NCBI RefSeq assembly: GCF_024834065.1
Contig: NZ_JANUYA010000005.1
Location: forward strand, 1-64,000
DNA from: Mycoplasma sp. CSL7475-4
GTDB taxonomy: Bacteria > Bacillota_I > Bacilli_A > Mycoplasmatales > Metamycoplasmataceae
Length of the DNA stretch: 64,000 bases
Direction: 5' to 3'
Positions 23,450 to 32,433 of this stretch are shown in pieces (position 1 is the first letter of the stretch; each line of letters starts with the position of its first letter). The notes under the pieces are model-generated. The model was not told the DNA's origin, did not search any database, and was given only the letters and a program-made list of their open reading frames with translations. The position numbers were made by a program, and so were the translations under genes.

Positions 23450-23800
23450 TTATTTACCGTCTTTTGAAATTTTGATTAAGTCAGAAAATACTTTAGGTTC
23501 ATTGATTGCTAATTCAGATAGCATTTTTCTATTAATTGAAACGTTAGCTTTTTTAAGACCATTAATGAATAATGAGTATGATAATCCTTCTGCTCTAGTA
23601 GCAGCGTTGATACGTGCTATTCATAGTTTTCTGAAATTACGTTTAACTTGTTTACGGTCTCTGAATGCGTATGTTCATGATTTAACAACTGCTTGTTTAG
23701 CAACTTTGTAACCTATTGATTTGTGTCCAAAATATCCTTTAGCTAGTTTTAGTCATTTTTTTCTTCTAGCTCTTGTAACTGTTCCGCCTTTAACTCTCAT
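23450..23800 (-). CDS. rplT: 50S ribosomal protein L20
   Basis: 116 residues, the normal length. Starts [15 protein letters not shown] and carries the L20 core [22 protein letters not shown] and [13 protein letters not shown]. Trp codons are TGA. L20 is an early 50S assembly protein that binds 23S rRNA and, in Firmicutes, represses its own operon by binding the mRNA leader. Third gene of infC-rpmI-rplT, with a terminator behind it. Confidence 0.97.
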
Positions 23801-23832
23801 AGTTTTCCTCTTTTCTTAATTAAATATAGTTA

Positions 23833-24021
23833 TTAAAATAAGCCTTTGAATCTTTTGATGTCAGATGCGTGCATTTGAACAGATTTACGTGCTTGACGTT
23901 TTTGTTTTGTTGATTTATTTTGGGCTAAGTGTGAACGGTAAGCTTGTTCTCTTAAAACTTTTCCTGTACCTGTAATTTTGATACGTTTTTTAAGAGCGCT
24001 TTTTGTCTTCATTTTAGGCAT
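23833..24021 (-). CDS. rpmI: 50S ribosomal protein L35
   Basis: 62 residues beginning [21 protein letters not shown], with the typical Lys/Arg-rich composition and [20 protein letters not shown] lies upstream of the ATG. It sits in the conserved infC-rpmI-rplT order. Confidence 0.97.
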   Translation of the reverse strand: MPKMKTKSALKKRIKITGTGKVLREQAYRSHLAQNKSTKQKRQARKSVQMHASDIKRFKGLF

Positions 24022-24036
24022 ATTTACTCCTTGTGA

Positions 24037-24675
24037 CTATTCTTCGTCATCTGATGATGATTCAGAATCGTCTTCTTGTTGTGTAGCAATTTTATCTACT
24101 ATATTATTTTCTTTTTTGTATTTAGCAACTTTTGTTTTATTTGGTTGCAAATACATGTCAAGAAATCTATTATTCACAAGTGCAGCTTCTTTAGCGATAT
24201 CAGCAATATCTTCTAATAAAGCAAAGAAACGATTAATTGTGTCGTAACCAAGTTCTGGACGCGCCATTTCACGGCCACGATATTTAAGACTAACTTTTAG
24301 CCTGTCACCATCAAGTAAAAATTCTCTTGCTTTACGTGCTTTAACTTGTAAATCATGATCACCGATCATTACAGTCAATCTAATTTGACGATTTTGAATA
24401 ATAGTTTGTTTCTCTTTAGCAGCTTTTTGTTTTTTCTTACGGTCGTATTTAAATTTGCCATAATCTAAGATTCGAGCAATTGGTTTTGGTTCAACACTAA
24501 TTAGCACTAAGTCCATACTGTACTCACGTGCTATTTGAATTGCTTCTTTGGTTGCTTTAACACCAATTTTTTCGCCTTCTGGTCCAATTAAAAAGACTTT
24601 TGCAAATGGAATATTTGAATTAATCATATGTTCCGCTGCCGGTTTTTTATTTCTAGTATTTGTTGGTTGTATAAT
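24037..24675 (-). CDS. infC: translation initiation factor IF-3, probable non-AUG start
   Basis: IF-3 binds the 30S subunit and checks start codons. The body is clear: IGPEGEKIGV, LDLVLISVEPKPIARILDYGKFKY-like block near residue 60, KARKAREFL, and GREMARPELG. The C-terminus has an extra acidic tail (EDDSESSSDDEE). An internal ATG at 24627 lacks a ribosome binding site. AAAGGAG lies at 24684-24678, and in the same frame AUU (24675) and AUA (24672) follow, giving N-terminus (I)IQPTNTRNKKPAAEHMIN, which resembles IF-3 N-termini. infC starts with AUU in E. coli and B. subtilis as self-regulation. I end the gene at the AUU; AUA has the better spacing (5 bases). Confidence 0.9.
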   Translation of the reverse strand: MIQPTNTRNKKPAAEHMINSNIPFAKVFLIGPEGEKIGVKATKEAIQIAREYSMDLVLISVEPKPIARILDYGKFKYDRKKKQKAAKEKQTIIQNRQIRLTVMIGDHDLQVKARKAREFLLDGDRLKVSLKYRGREMARPELGYDTINRFFALLEDIADIAKEAALVNNRFLDMYLQPNKTKVAKYKKENNIVDKIATQQEDDSESSSDDEE

Positions 24676-24764
24676 AACTCCTTTATAATAGATAAATTTA
24701 AATTAATAAGTGTTTCCACTTCTCAACTACATATAAAATAAATTTTAATTGTAGCTAGAACCCA

Positions 24765-24841
24765 AGACTATATGGTCATCAGGTGAGATTAAATCTACTT
24801 TCTGCAATTAAATATTGCCTATTAATTTTATCATATAGTCT
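24765..24841 (-). promoter_or_regulatory. structured leader of infC-rpmI-rplT (L20-leader-like)
   Basis: A perfect 10-base inverted repeat (AGACTATATG at 24765-24774, CATATAGTCT at 24832-24841) encloses about 57 bases that contain a second hairpin (GCAAT / ATTGC around a TAAAT loop). It lies 90 bases upstream of infC on the same strand. In Firmicutes L20 represses this operon by binding such a leader. Assignment to that class is inference from place and structure. Confidence 0.5.
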
Positions 24842-24895
24842 AGAAAACAAAATTATTTTATAACCTAAAAACTTTGATTTACTTTTGGCGTATTT

Positions 24896-25132
24896 TTAGA
24901 TAACAAATGTAACTAAAATTCTATTATTTTGTGAAACTATTTCATAAGAAAATTCGTCTTTATGCTCATCTAAATATTTAATGATTAAATTTCATAAATT
25001 TTGATTTTCCTCGTCAATAAAAACTAACTCGGCATTATTTAAACCTAATTCTCATATTTCATCAAGTTCTCTTTCCATAGCGTTAATTGTTTTTTTATAA
25101 TCATTTTGACTTGTTAGAATTATTTGTTTCAT
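24896..25132 (-). CDS. small hypothetical protein
   Basis: 78-residue acidic protein without membrane segments or a motif I recognise; it starts MKQIILTSQNDYKKT and has two TGA Trp codons. An AAAGGAG site 5 bases before the ATG and its place 11 bases after tmcAL on the same strand support it as a real gene cotranscribed with tmcAL. Confidence 0.65.
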
Positions 25133-25143
25133 TTTTCACTCCT

Positions 25144-26037
25144 TTATTTTCATTTTTTACATAATATTCAGGCGTAGATTCTTTTAATTCTTGAGGCTGT
25201 GTAACGTTTGGAAACACATGCTTGAATAAAATCATCATAATTTGTGTGATGAATATTTTTTAAAAAAAGATTTTCGATACCTTCGCTGACTAATTTAATT
25301 CGTTTTATTTTTTCTAATGGTGTTGATAGTAAAATTTTTTTAAATTTAAAATAGGTTTTTTCAATAAAGCGACCTTTTTTAATTCACATTGGCGTGTATT
25401 TTGAAATGTCTTCATTATTTTTAATTTTTTTTCGCAATAAAGAAGCAGATGCGTAATTTTCATAAGTTTGCTCCGAATGAAATTCAATATTGCGTTTGAT
25501 TGAATAAATTTGAATATCGAGATTGTTATTGACTATTGTTTTGACATATTCAAAACCTAAAATATCATTAGGTAAATCATAGCTAGAGCCACTCAATTCA
25601 CTTAGTGCTAAAGAAAAAGCTTTAGGATATGCCATTTTCTCTTTTTTGATATATTTACGAATAGTTATATTGAAATCATCACTGTTTTTATTTAAAAACT
25701 GAGCCAAATATAACATTTGCTTGACATCGTCACTTTCAGAACCAAAAACAATTTTATTCACACCTGCTTGATGCAATTTCATTACTGCGTGATAAGCAAA
25801 TATGTGGGCTGCTTGAACAGTTTCGTCAAAACTTAATTTAATCACTTTATTGACTCCATATTTTTTAGCGATTCGTTTTCGGCTAAAAAAACTAGCAATA
25901 GTAAATTCACCACGCTGCGAAAATTTATCGCTCATCACGACAATAATTTTTTCACCAGGAAAATTTTGCTTAACTCAATTAATTTGACGTATATGGCCAT
26001 TATGAAATGGGTTATATTCAGCTACTATTCCTACCAT
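25144..26037 (-). CDS. tmcAL: tRNA(Met) cytidine acetate ligase-like nucleotidyltransferase
   Basis: TmcAL (YlbM family) activates acetate with ATP and acetylates C34 of elongator tRNA-Met. The hallmark N-terminus is VGIVAEYNPFHNGH (residues 2-15), the HIGH-type nucleotide-binding motif of this family, followed by VVMSDKFSQRGE near 40, IVFGSESDD near 118 and ASASLLRKKI near 208. 297 residues versus about 390 in Bacillus, so the C-terminal part is short, which appears usual for mycoplasma relatives. The final region uses two more TGA Trp. Divergently oriented from tRNA-Leu; the two share a 60-base promoter region. Confidence 0.82.
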
Positions 26038-26064
26038 CAATCTCCTAAAAATAATTATTTGTTT

Positions 26065-26070
26065 ATTATA
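26065..26070 (-). promoter_or_regulatory. -10 box for tmcAL
   Basis: TATAAT on the minus strand 27 bases before the tmcAL start. Confidence 0.5.
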
Positions 26071-26084
26071 TTCTAAAAATCAAT

Positions 26085-26090
26085 TATAAT
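26085..26090 (+). promoter_or_regulatory. -10 box for tRNA-Leu
   Basis: TATAAT on the plus strand 13 bases before the tRNA 5' end. Confidence 0.55.
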
Positions 26091-26103
26091 TATTAAGAAA
26101 TTT

Positions 26104-26187
26104 GCCCAAGTGGTGGAATGGTAGACACCGTAGACTCAAAATCTACTGGAGAAATCCGTGCAGGTTCAAGTCCTGTCTTGGGTACCA
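26104..26187 (+). tRNA. tRNA-Leu (anticodon CAA)
   Basis: 84 bases folding as a type II tRNA. The acceptor stem GCCCAAG pairs with CTTGGGT (one G-U). The anticodon arm is GTAGA-CTCAAAA-TCTAC with anticodon CAA (reads UUG). There is a long variable arm (TGGAGAAATCCGT) and the T-arm GCAGGTTCAAGTCCTGT. The CCA end is encoded. Followed at once by a terminator. Confidence 0.95.
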
Positions 26188-26203
26188 TATGTATTTGCTC
26201 CAC

Positions 26204-26224
26204 AACGCCTTATGGCGTTTTTTA
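26204..26224 (+). terminator. terminator after tRNA-Leu
   Basis: AACGCC-TTAT-GGCGTT stem-loop followed by a T run. Confidence 0.85.
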
Positions 26225-26240
26225 TTTTCTTTAATGAAAA

Positions 26241-26272
26241 CCGACACAACAAAAGTTGTGTTAGGATTTTTT
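26241..26272 (+). terminator. second terminator-like hairpin
   Basis: ACACAAC-AAAA-GTTGTGT stem, extendable by CC/GG, followed by TTTTTT. It lies only 17 bases after the first terminator. The remaining bases up to 26327 hold nothing I can identify. Confidence 0.65.
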
Positions 26273-26327
26273 GATTACTTGCTATATATACAATATTTTA
26301 TAAATTGAGCAATGATAAAAGCTGTTT

Positions 26328-26594
26328 TTAACTATTCAAACTCAGTTTTTTATTCTTTTTTTGATGAATATCTACACTATTAACAACACCAATTTCACTC
26401 ACTAACCAGCCATTTAGTGTACAACTTCTGACAAATTCAACAATTCCATTAACTACATTCATTTCTTTTAATGACACAACAGTACCAATTCTAATTCCTG
26501 CACAGTATTTGGGAATTAATTGATTATTTACCTTTATTTTCAACCTCATTTTTTGAAAAGAGTTTTTTGTTCTCAAGTTTAAGCGTTTGTTGTT
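26328..26594 (-). pseudogene. isolated HsdS border scar plus short remnant ORF
   Basis: The minus-strand sequence carries both halves of the hsdS unit border found at 1-1770 (the TTNA part and the TTGAGAACAAAAAA part) but split by an insertion of a few bases that creates a stop. Behind it is an open frame of 82 codons starting TTG at 26576 with no ribosome binding site (phrases YCAGIRIGTVVSLKEMNVVNG and GWLVSEIGVVNSV). I do not recognise that frame; it may be a decayed recognition domain or an unrelated piece. Confidence 0.5.
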
Positions 26595-26643
26595 TTATGG
26601 ATAATTACATATTTTACAGTGTTTTTTCAACATATTTATTCAT

Positions 26644-26674
26644 AAAAAAGCATTAGCACATTAGTACTAACACT
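26644..26674 (-). terminator. terminator after uvrA
   Basis: AGTGTTAG / CTAATGCT stem (two G-U pairs) with a 10-base loop, followed on the minus strand by TTTTTT. Confidence 0.65.
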
Positions 26675-26691
26675 TCTCACTGCAATAAGTA

Positions 26692-29514
26692 TTATGATAA
26701 ATATTTTTTTAAGTATTGTCCTGTGTAACTGCCAGGTACAGATGCAACTTGCTCGGGAGTTCCACTGGCAACAACTTTGCCGCCGTTGACACCGCCCTCT
26801 GGTCCTAAATCGATGATGTAATCGGCACATTTTATAACGTCAAGGTTATGTTCAATAACCACCACTGTGTCACCATTATCAACAATTTTATTTAAAACTG
26901 ATAAAAGTTTATTGACATCGTGTGGGTGTAATCCGGTTGTTGGCTCGTCTAATACATACACGGTTTTACCGGTTGCTTTTTTATGCAAGTATGTGGCCAA
27001 TTTAACTCTTTGTGCTTCACCGCCGCTCAGTGTGGTGGATGATTGACCTAGTTTAATGTAACCTAAACCTATTGATTTAATAACTGCTAATTTTTCCTTA
27101 ATTTTTGGTCTAGCCGCAAAGAAATCATACGCTTCATCAACGCTCATATTTAAAACGTCAGAAATGTTTTTGTTTTTGTATTTTACTTCCAATGTTTCTT
27201 TTGTGTAACGTTTGCCATCGCATTGATCACAGACAATATAAACATCGGGTAAAAAGTGCATTTCAATTTTAATTACTCCATCGCCGGTACATTTTTCACA
27301 TCTACCGCCAGGAACATTGAAACTAAAATTAGATTTCGTAAGTGCTCTTGCTTGTGCTTCGGTTGTCGAAGCGAATAAATCACGGATATCATCAAAAACC
27401 GAAATGTGTGTTGCAGGGGTAGAACGTGGCGTTCTGCCGATAGGACTTTGCGAAATTGGTATCACTTTATCAATCGCATTGATATTTTGAATAGAAGAAA
27501 ATTTCCCTATTTTTTCAGTATTTTTATTGACAACTCTTTGTATTCCTTTAACAAAAATTTCATTAACCAATGTACTTTTACCACTGCCGCTTATGCCTGT
27601 AACGGCAATAAATTTGCCAAGCGGAAACTTAACATCAATATTTTTTAAATTATTTTCTTTAGCGCCTTTGACAGTAACAACTTGACCATTGCCTGAACGT
27701 CTAAACTTAGGCAATTCAATCTTTAATTCACCGCTTAAGTATTTTCCAGTCAATGAATCTTTAGTTTGCATAATATCCTGCATTGTACCTTGAGCAACAA
27801 TATTACCACCCTCGGCACCTGCTAATGGTCCAATATCGACTATATGTTCTGCAGCTCTAATTGTGTCTTCATCGTGTTCAACAACAATCAGTGTATTGCC
27901 AATTTCCACCATATTTTTTAGTGTGGCGATCAAACGATCATTATCTCTTTGATGCAAGCCAATTGAAGGTTCGTCCAAAACATATAAAACACCAGTTAAA
28001 TTTGACCCAATTTGCGTTGCAAGTTTAATTCTTTGGCTTTCACCACCCGAAAGTGTTTCAGCATTCCTGTTTAGACTCAGATAGTTCAATCCTACATTTT
28101 GTAAAAAGCTCAATCTATTAATTAATTCAGTAAGAATTAATGAAGAAATATGTGAATCATTCTCGTTTAAATTAATATTTTCGATAGTGTTTAATGCTTC
28201 TTCAATTGATAATCGTGCATAATCATCAATATTTTTGCCATCAATTTGGACTGCTAAAGCATATTTATTCAATCTTGAGTTATTACATTTTGAACACGGA
28301 TATGAACCCATATATTTTTTTGTATAGTCACGGATAGTTTGTGAGCTAGTTTCCATATATTTACGCTCAACAATATCTAATATACCTTCTATACGTTTAC
28401 TACGACGAATCCGGTTGCCAGATGCAGAAATTAAAACATATTCAATTTCTTCATCTGAACCATATTTAATTCTCTTTATATCAGATGGTGAAAGATCTTC
28501 GATAGGAATGCTTTTATCAATACCATAGTGGTTTAATAAAACTTCAAATTCTTGTCATTCTAAGTTTTGTGTGTTTACTGTGTTTTCGAATATTTTTATT
28601 CCACCATTGTTTATACTTCTTCAAGGTTCTGGCACTAGTGCCTCAAAACTTGCTCGCAAATCTACACCAAGACCTTTACATTGCTCACAAGCACCAGCGG
28701 GTGAGTTGAATGAAAATAAACGTGGCTCGATTTTAGGCATTTCAAAATCTTTATACATACACGAGTGTAGTTTTGAAAAAGTTTTAATTTCACCTTCGTC
28801 ACTTTCCACTTTAATTAAACCTTTACTGTATTCGGCAGCTACTGAAATAGCCTCCGCTAAACGAGCAGACTCATCCACAACATTTACACGATCGACAACT
28901 ATGTCTATTGTGTGTTTACTATTTTTATCCAAAATGATTTCATCATCCAAATTTCTTAATTGTCCATCAACTTTTACTCGGATAAAACCATCTTTACGTA
29001 ACTTATCAATTAAGTTTAAATGTGTCCCTTTTTCATTGTCTACAATTGGTGACAAAATCAATATTTTGCCACTGGTTTTCATTGAGTTTAAAGAGTCAAT
29101 AATATCTTTGTTAGTTTGTGATTTGATTGGAATTTTGTGTTGCGGACAATAAGGAACGCCAATACGAGCAAACAATAAACGTAAATAATCATAAATTTCC
29201 GTGACAGTGCCCACTGTCGAACGTGGATTATTATGTGTTGTTTTTTGCTCAATTGCAATCGATGGACTCAAACCATCAATGGCATCTACATCGGGTTTAT
29301 TGCTTCCCCCTAAAAATTGGCGAGCATAATTACTCAAACTATCTACATATCTACGACGGCCTTCTTCGTAAATCGTATTAAACGCCAATGATGACTTACC
29401 CGAACCCGATAAACCGGTAAAAACTATTAATTTATTTTTAGGCAAAACTAGATTAACATTTTTTAAATTATTTTCTCTAGCACCTTTTATTGTAATTTGT
29501 TCTTTTGTTGACAT
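26692..29514 (-). CDS. uvrA: excinuclease ABC subunit A
   Basis: DNA damage sensor of nucleotide excision repair; a dimeric ABC-type ATPase that loads UvrB. 940 residues, normal. Walker A TGLSGSGKSSLAFNT near 33, first zinc site CEQCKGLG near 281, SGGESQRIKLATQIGS near 490, second Walker A TGISGSGKSTLVNEI near 640, second zinc finger CEKCTGDGVIKIEMHF...CDQCDGKRY near 740, and LSGGEAQRVKLA with VLDEPTTGLHPHD near 840. AAGGGG lies before the ATG. Directly downstream of uvrB (14-base gap), so the two form an operon. Confidence 0.98.
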
Positions 29515-29528
29515 TTTTCCCCTTTTTG

Positions 29529-31505
29529 TTATTGTTTTGTTTCTAATTCAATAATTAAATCACGAATCTCTATTGCCTTTTCGTAATCTAAATTTTTCGC
29601 TGCTTCATTCATTTTAGCATTCAATTCTTCCAGCAATTGTGCTTTCTCTTTTTTGCCGACTTTATTCTTACTTAAATAAAAGCTGATTTGTTCGTCTTTA
29701 GCATCATCAAGCAGGGCGTCTGGTATTGCTTTAATAATTGTTTGCGGAGTGATATTATGTTTTAAATTATAAGCAATTTGCAACTCTCTTTTTTCTTTAT
29801 TATCAGCAATTGTTGCCTTCATACTGCGTGAAATAGTGTCGCCATAAAACAACACCCTACCGTTAGCATTACGGGCTGCACGACCTGAAATTTGGATCAA
29901 TGATTTTGTATCACGTAAAAAACCTTCTTTATCAGCGTCTAAAACTACAATTAGACTAACTTCAGGTAAGTCAATACCCTCACGTAACAAGTTAATTCCA
30001 ATAACAGTATCATAAATACCTTTACGTAATTTCAAGAGAATTCTATTGCGTTCAAATGCAGTGTGGTCTGAATGAATAAAGGCAATTTTTTCGTTTTTTT
30101 CTAAATAAAAACGTGTCAATTCTTCTGCTAAACGTTTAGTTGTGGTCAATATCAAAGTTCGTTCGTTTTTTTGTTTTTGTTTTTGCAATTCATCATAGAT
30201 ATCTTCAACTTGATTTTTCGAACTCCTTACTTCAATAACTGGGTCTAATAAACCTGTTGGCCGCACGAATAAGCGAGTTAAGTTGCCCTTTGTTTTTTCT
30301 AATTCATAAGATTCAGGCGTAGCGGAGATAAAAATTGTTTGGAAATCAAAACCATTTTCGTATTCGTCAAAACGTAATGGTCGATTATCAAGTGCCGATG
30401 GCAATCTAAAACCATAATTAACTAAATTTTCTTTACGTGAGCGATCCCCGTGATACATAGCGCGTAATTGAGGAATCATCATATGACTTTCATCAATAAT
30501 TAATAGTGGGTTTTTACCCGCAAAATAATCTAATAGTGTATAAGGTCTTTCACCTGGCTTTCTGCGGTCAAAAAATCGTGAGTAGTTTTCAATGCCCGAA
30601 CAAACACCAAATTCACGTAATGAGTCCATATCTTTAGTTGTACGTTCGTCAATTCTCTGTGCTTCCAGTAGTTTATTATTTTTTGAAAAATATTCAATTC
30701 GCTTTTCTAATTCTTCGCCTATTTCTTCAACAACTTTTTTTACTAATTCATTGCCGACTGTATATGCGTCGCCAGGGAAAATTCGGAATTGTTTATGAGT
30801 TTGAATTACTGTTTTGGTCAATGGATTTACTGTTGAAATTTTTTCGATTTCATCATCTCAAAAATCGACTCTAATCATAAATTCATCACTGTGTGCGGGT
30901 CTAATAAAGACTGTATCGCCTTTTGAACTAAAAGTCCCCAGATCTTGATCAACTTCGTTTCGTTTATAGTTTTTTTGAATAAGTTTTTTAAAAAAATCGC
31001 TTCTTTTATAGATATCACCAACCGCAATGTAGAAAATTTGTTCATTATAATCATTGGGATTTAAGGCACCATAAATGGCCGAGACAGATGCAACAACGAT
31101 TGTGTTATTTTCAGTCAATAAAGAGTTAAATGTTGACATTCGCATTGCTTCAATTTCACGGTTAGTTTGGGAGTTTTTTTCAATGTATGAGTCACTAGAA
31201 GGTATATAGGCTTCAGGACGATAATAGTCGAAATAAGACACAAAATATTCAACATTATTATTCGGAAAAAATGACTTTAATTCGCTATAAAGTTGCGAGG
31301 CTAATGTTTTATTATGAGAGAGAACCAAAACAGGACGATCAAAATTAGCAATCACATTAGCGATAGTGAATGTTTTTCCACTACCAGTAACTCCTTTTAA
31401 AACTTGAAATTTTTTGCCAGAGTTGATGTTGTCAACCAATTCCGCAATAGCTTTAGGTTGGTCGCCTGCTGGGCTATAATTTGAAACCAATTTGTAATTA
31501 GACAT
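29529..31505 (-). CDS. uvrB: excinuclease ABC subunit B
   Basis: Helicase-like core of nucleotide excision repair, which verifies damage and positions UvrC. 658 residues, typical. Seen: [14 protein letters not shown] near 9, Walker [11 protein letters not shown] near 40, the beta-hairpin region [15 protein letters not shown] near 93, the DESH box [11 protein letters not shown] near 330, [17 protein letters not shown] near 500, QISGRAARN near 540, and the C-terminal UVR motif [22 protein letters not shown], which binds UvrC. First gene of the uvrB-uvrA operon. Confidence 0.98.
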
Positions 31506-31536
31506 ATTGCTCTCCTTTACTTACGAAAATAAATAA

Positions 31537-31558
31537 AAATATAGTAGACACTATATTT
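31537..31558 (-). terminator. terminator after the DUF2188-like gene
   Basis: AAATATAGT / ACTATATTT perfect stem with a 4-base loop followed on the minus strand by TTATTTATTTT. It lies just beyond the stop codon. Confidence 0.7.
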
Positions 31559-31792
31559 CTATTTCTTTTTCTTATTACTAATACTATCTCTTACTTGTCC
31601 AGTTTTACGATGAATAATTACTGAACCATTACGTTTTTTAGTTAGTTCATTTGAGTAAGCAATAGCTTCTTTTTGAGTGTCAAATAATTTAGTTGGTCTA
31701 GTGTTGCCAACACCTTTAACTTGTCATTTTCCGTTGTATGGAGTAACATGATAAACAGTCGCTAGTTTGTCTTTTTTTATTTCTTCAGCCAT
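31559..31792 (-). CDS. DUF2188-like small protein
   Basis: 77-residue basic protein. The pattern YHVTPYNGKWQVKGVGNTR, then FDTQKEAIAYSNELTK, then NGSVIIHRKTGQVRD matches DUF2188, a small alpha/beta domain of unknown function common in mollicutes and Firmicutes. One TGA Trp lies in the conserved GKWQVK position. Own ribosome binding site (AAAGGAAA) and own terminator, so a single-gene unit. Confidence 0.8.
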
Positions 31793-31909
31793 AATTTCCT
31801 TTCCTTTGTATATATATAATTTTATAAAAAATGCAATAAAACCATTGAAAATAGTTCAAAAAATCAATAAATGCTTATGTTTTTCGTCAACAAATCTATT
31901 TATTAATTT

Positions 31910-31953
31910 TTTGCGTAAAAAATAGGTCAATAAAGACCTAAATTTTACGCAAA
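31910..31953 (-). terminator. large hairpin at the end of the opp operon
   Basis: Two 19-base arms (TTTGCGTAAAA... and ...TTTTACGCAAA) pair with only two central mismatches around a 6-base loop; the stop codon of the last operon gene lies in one arm. There is no clean U run behind it on either strand, so it may protect mRNA ends or stop transcription by another route. Confidence 0.55.
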
Positions 31954-32433
31954 GATAAGAATAATTGCAATCACAAGACTTATGATTCCTAATGCAACTA
32001 GTATTCAGTAAATAAGATTATTTTTTTTGGTTAAATTCGCTGTTTCTTGCCGTTGTTGCAACTCTTTTAATTCTTCATTCAGTACTTTTAATTCAATTCT
32101 TTCTTCGCTTGATATTGAGTTATTCGTATTGATTTTAGAAATGCGTCTTAATAATTTTGATTTAGTTTTATTTTGGTGAATTTTAGTTATCCCTGAACCT
32201 AAACCAGAACGAACTGAAATTAAAATTACACCGTAAGCCAAGTATCACACACCCATACCCATCAGAGAATCACTGGCAATGTATTGAGCTTGGTTTTGAG
32301 TATTGGCATATCTTTTATTAAGTACTAAATAAGTAATGGCACCAGCCAAAATAGCCACACCAATCAGTAAAATAACAAAGAAATGTATTAATCGTTTAAG
32401 AGTAAATGAGTCTTTAAAATATTGTTTAATCAT
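31945..32433 (-). CDS. membrane protein of the opp operon, unknown function
   Basis: 162-residue protein with three likely membrane helices (about residues 16-39, 55-76, and 143-160) and a charged, Lys/Glu-rich cytoplasmic segment between the second and third. No family recognised. Its ATG overlaps the oppF stop by 8 bases and there is no own promoter, so it is translated as the last gene of oppABCDF. An accessory role in the transporter is possible but not visible in the sequence. Confidence 0.7.
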
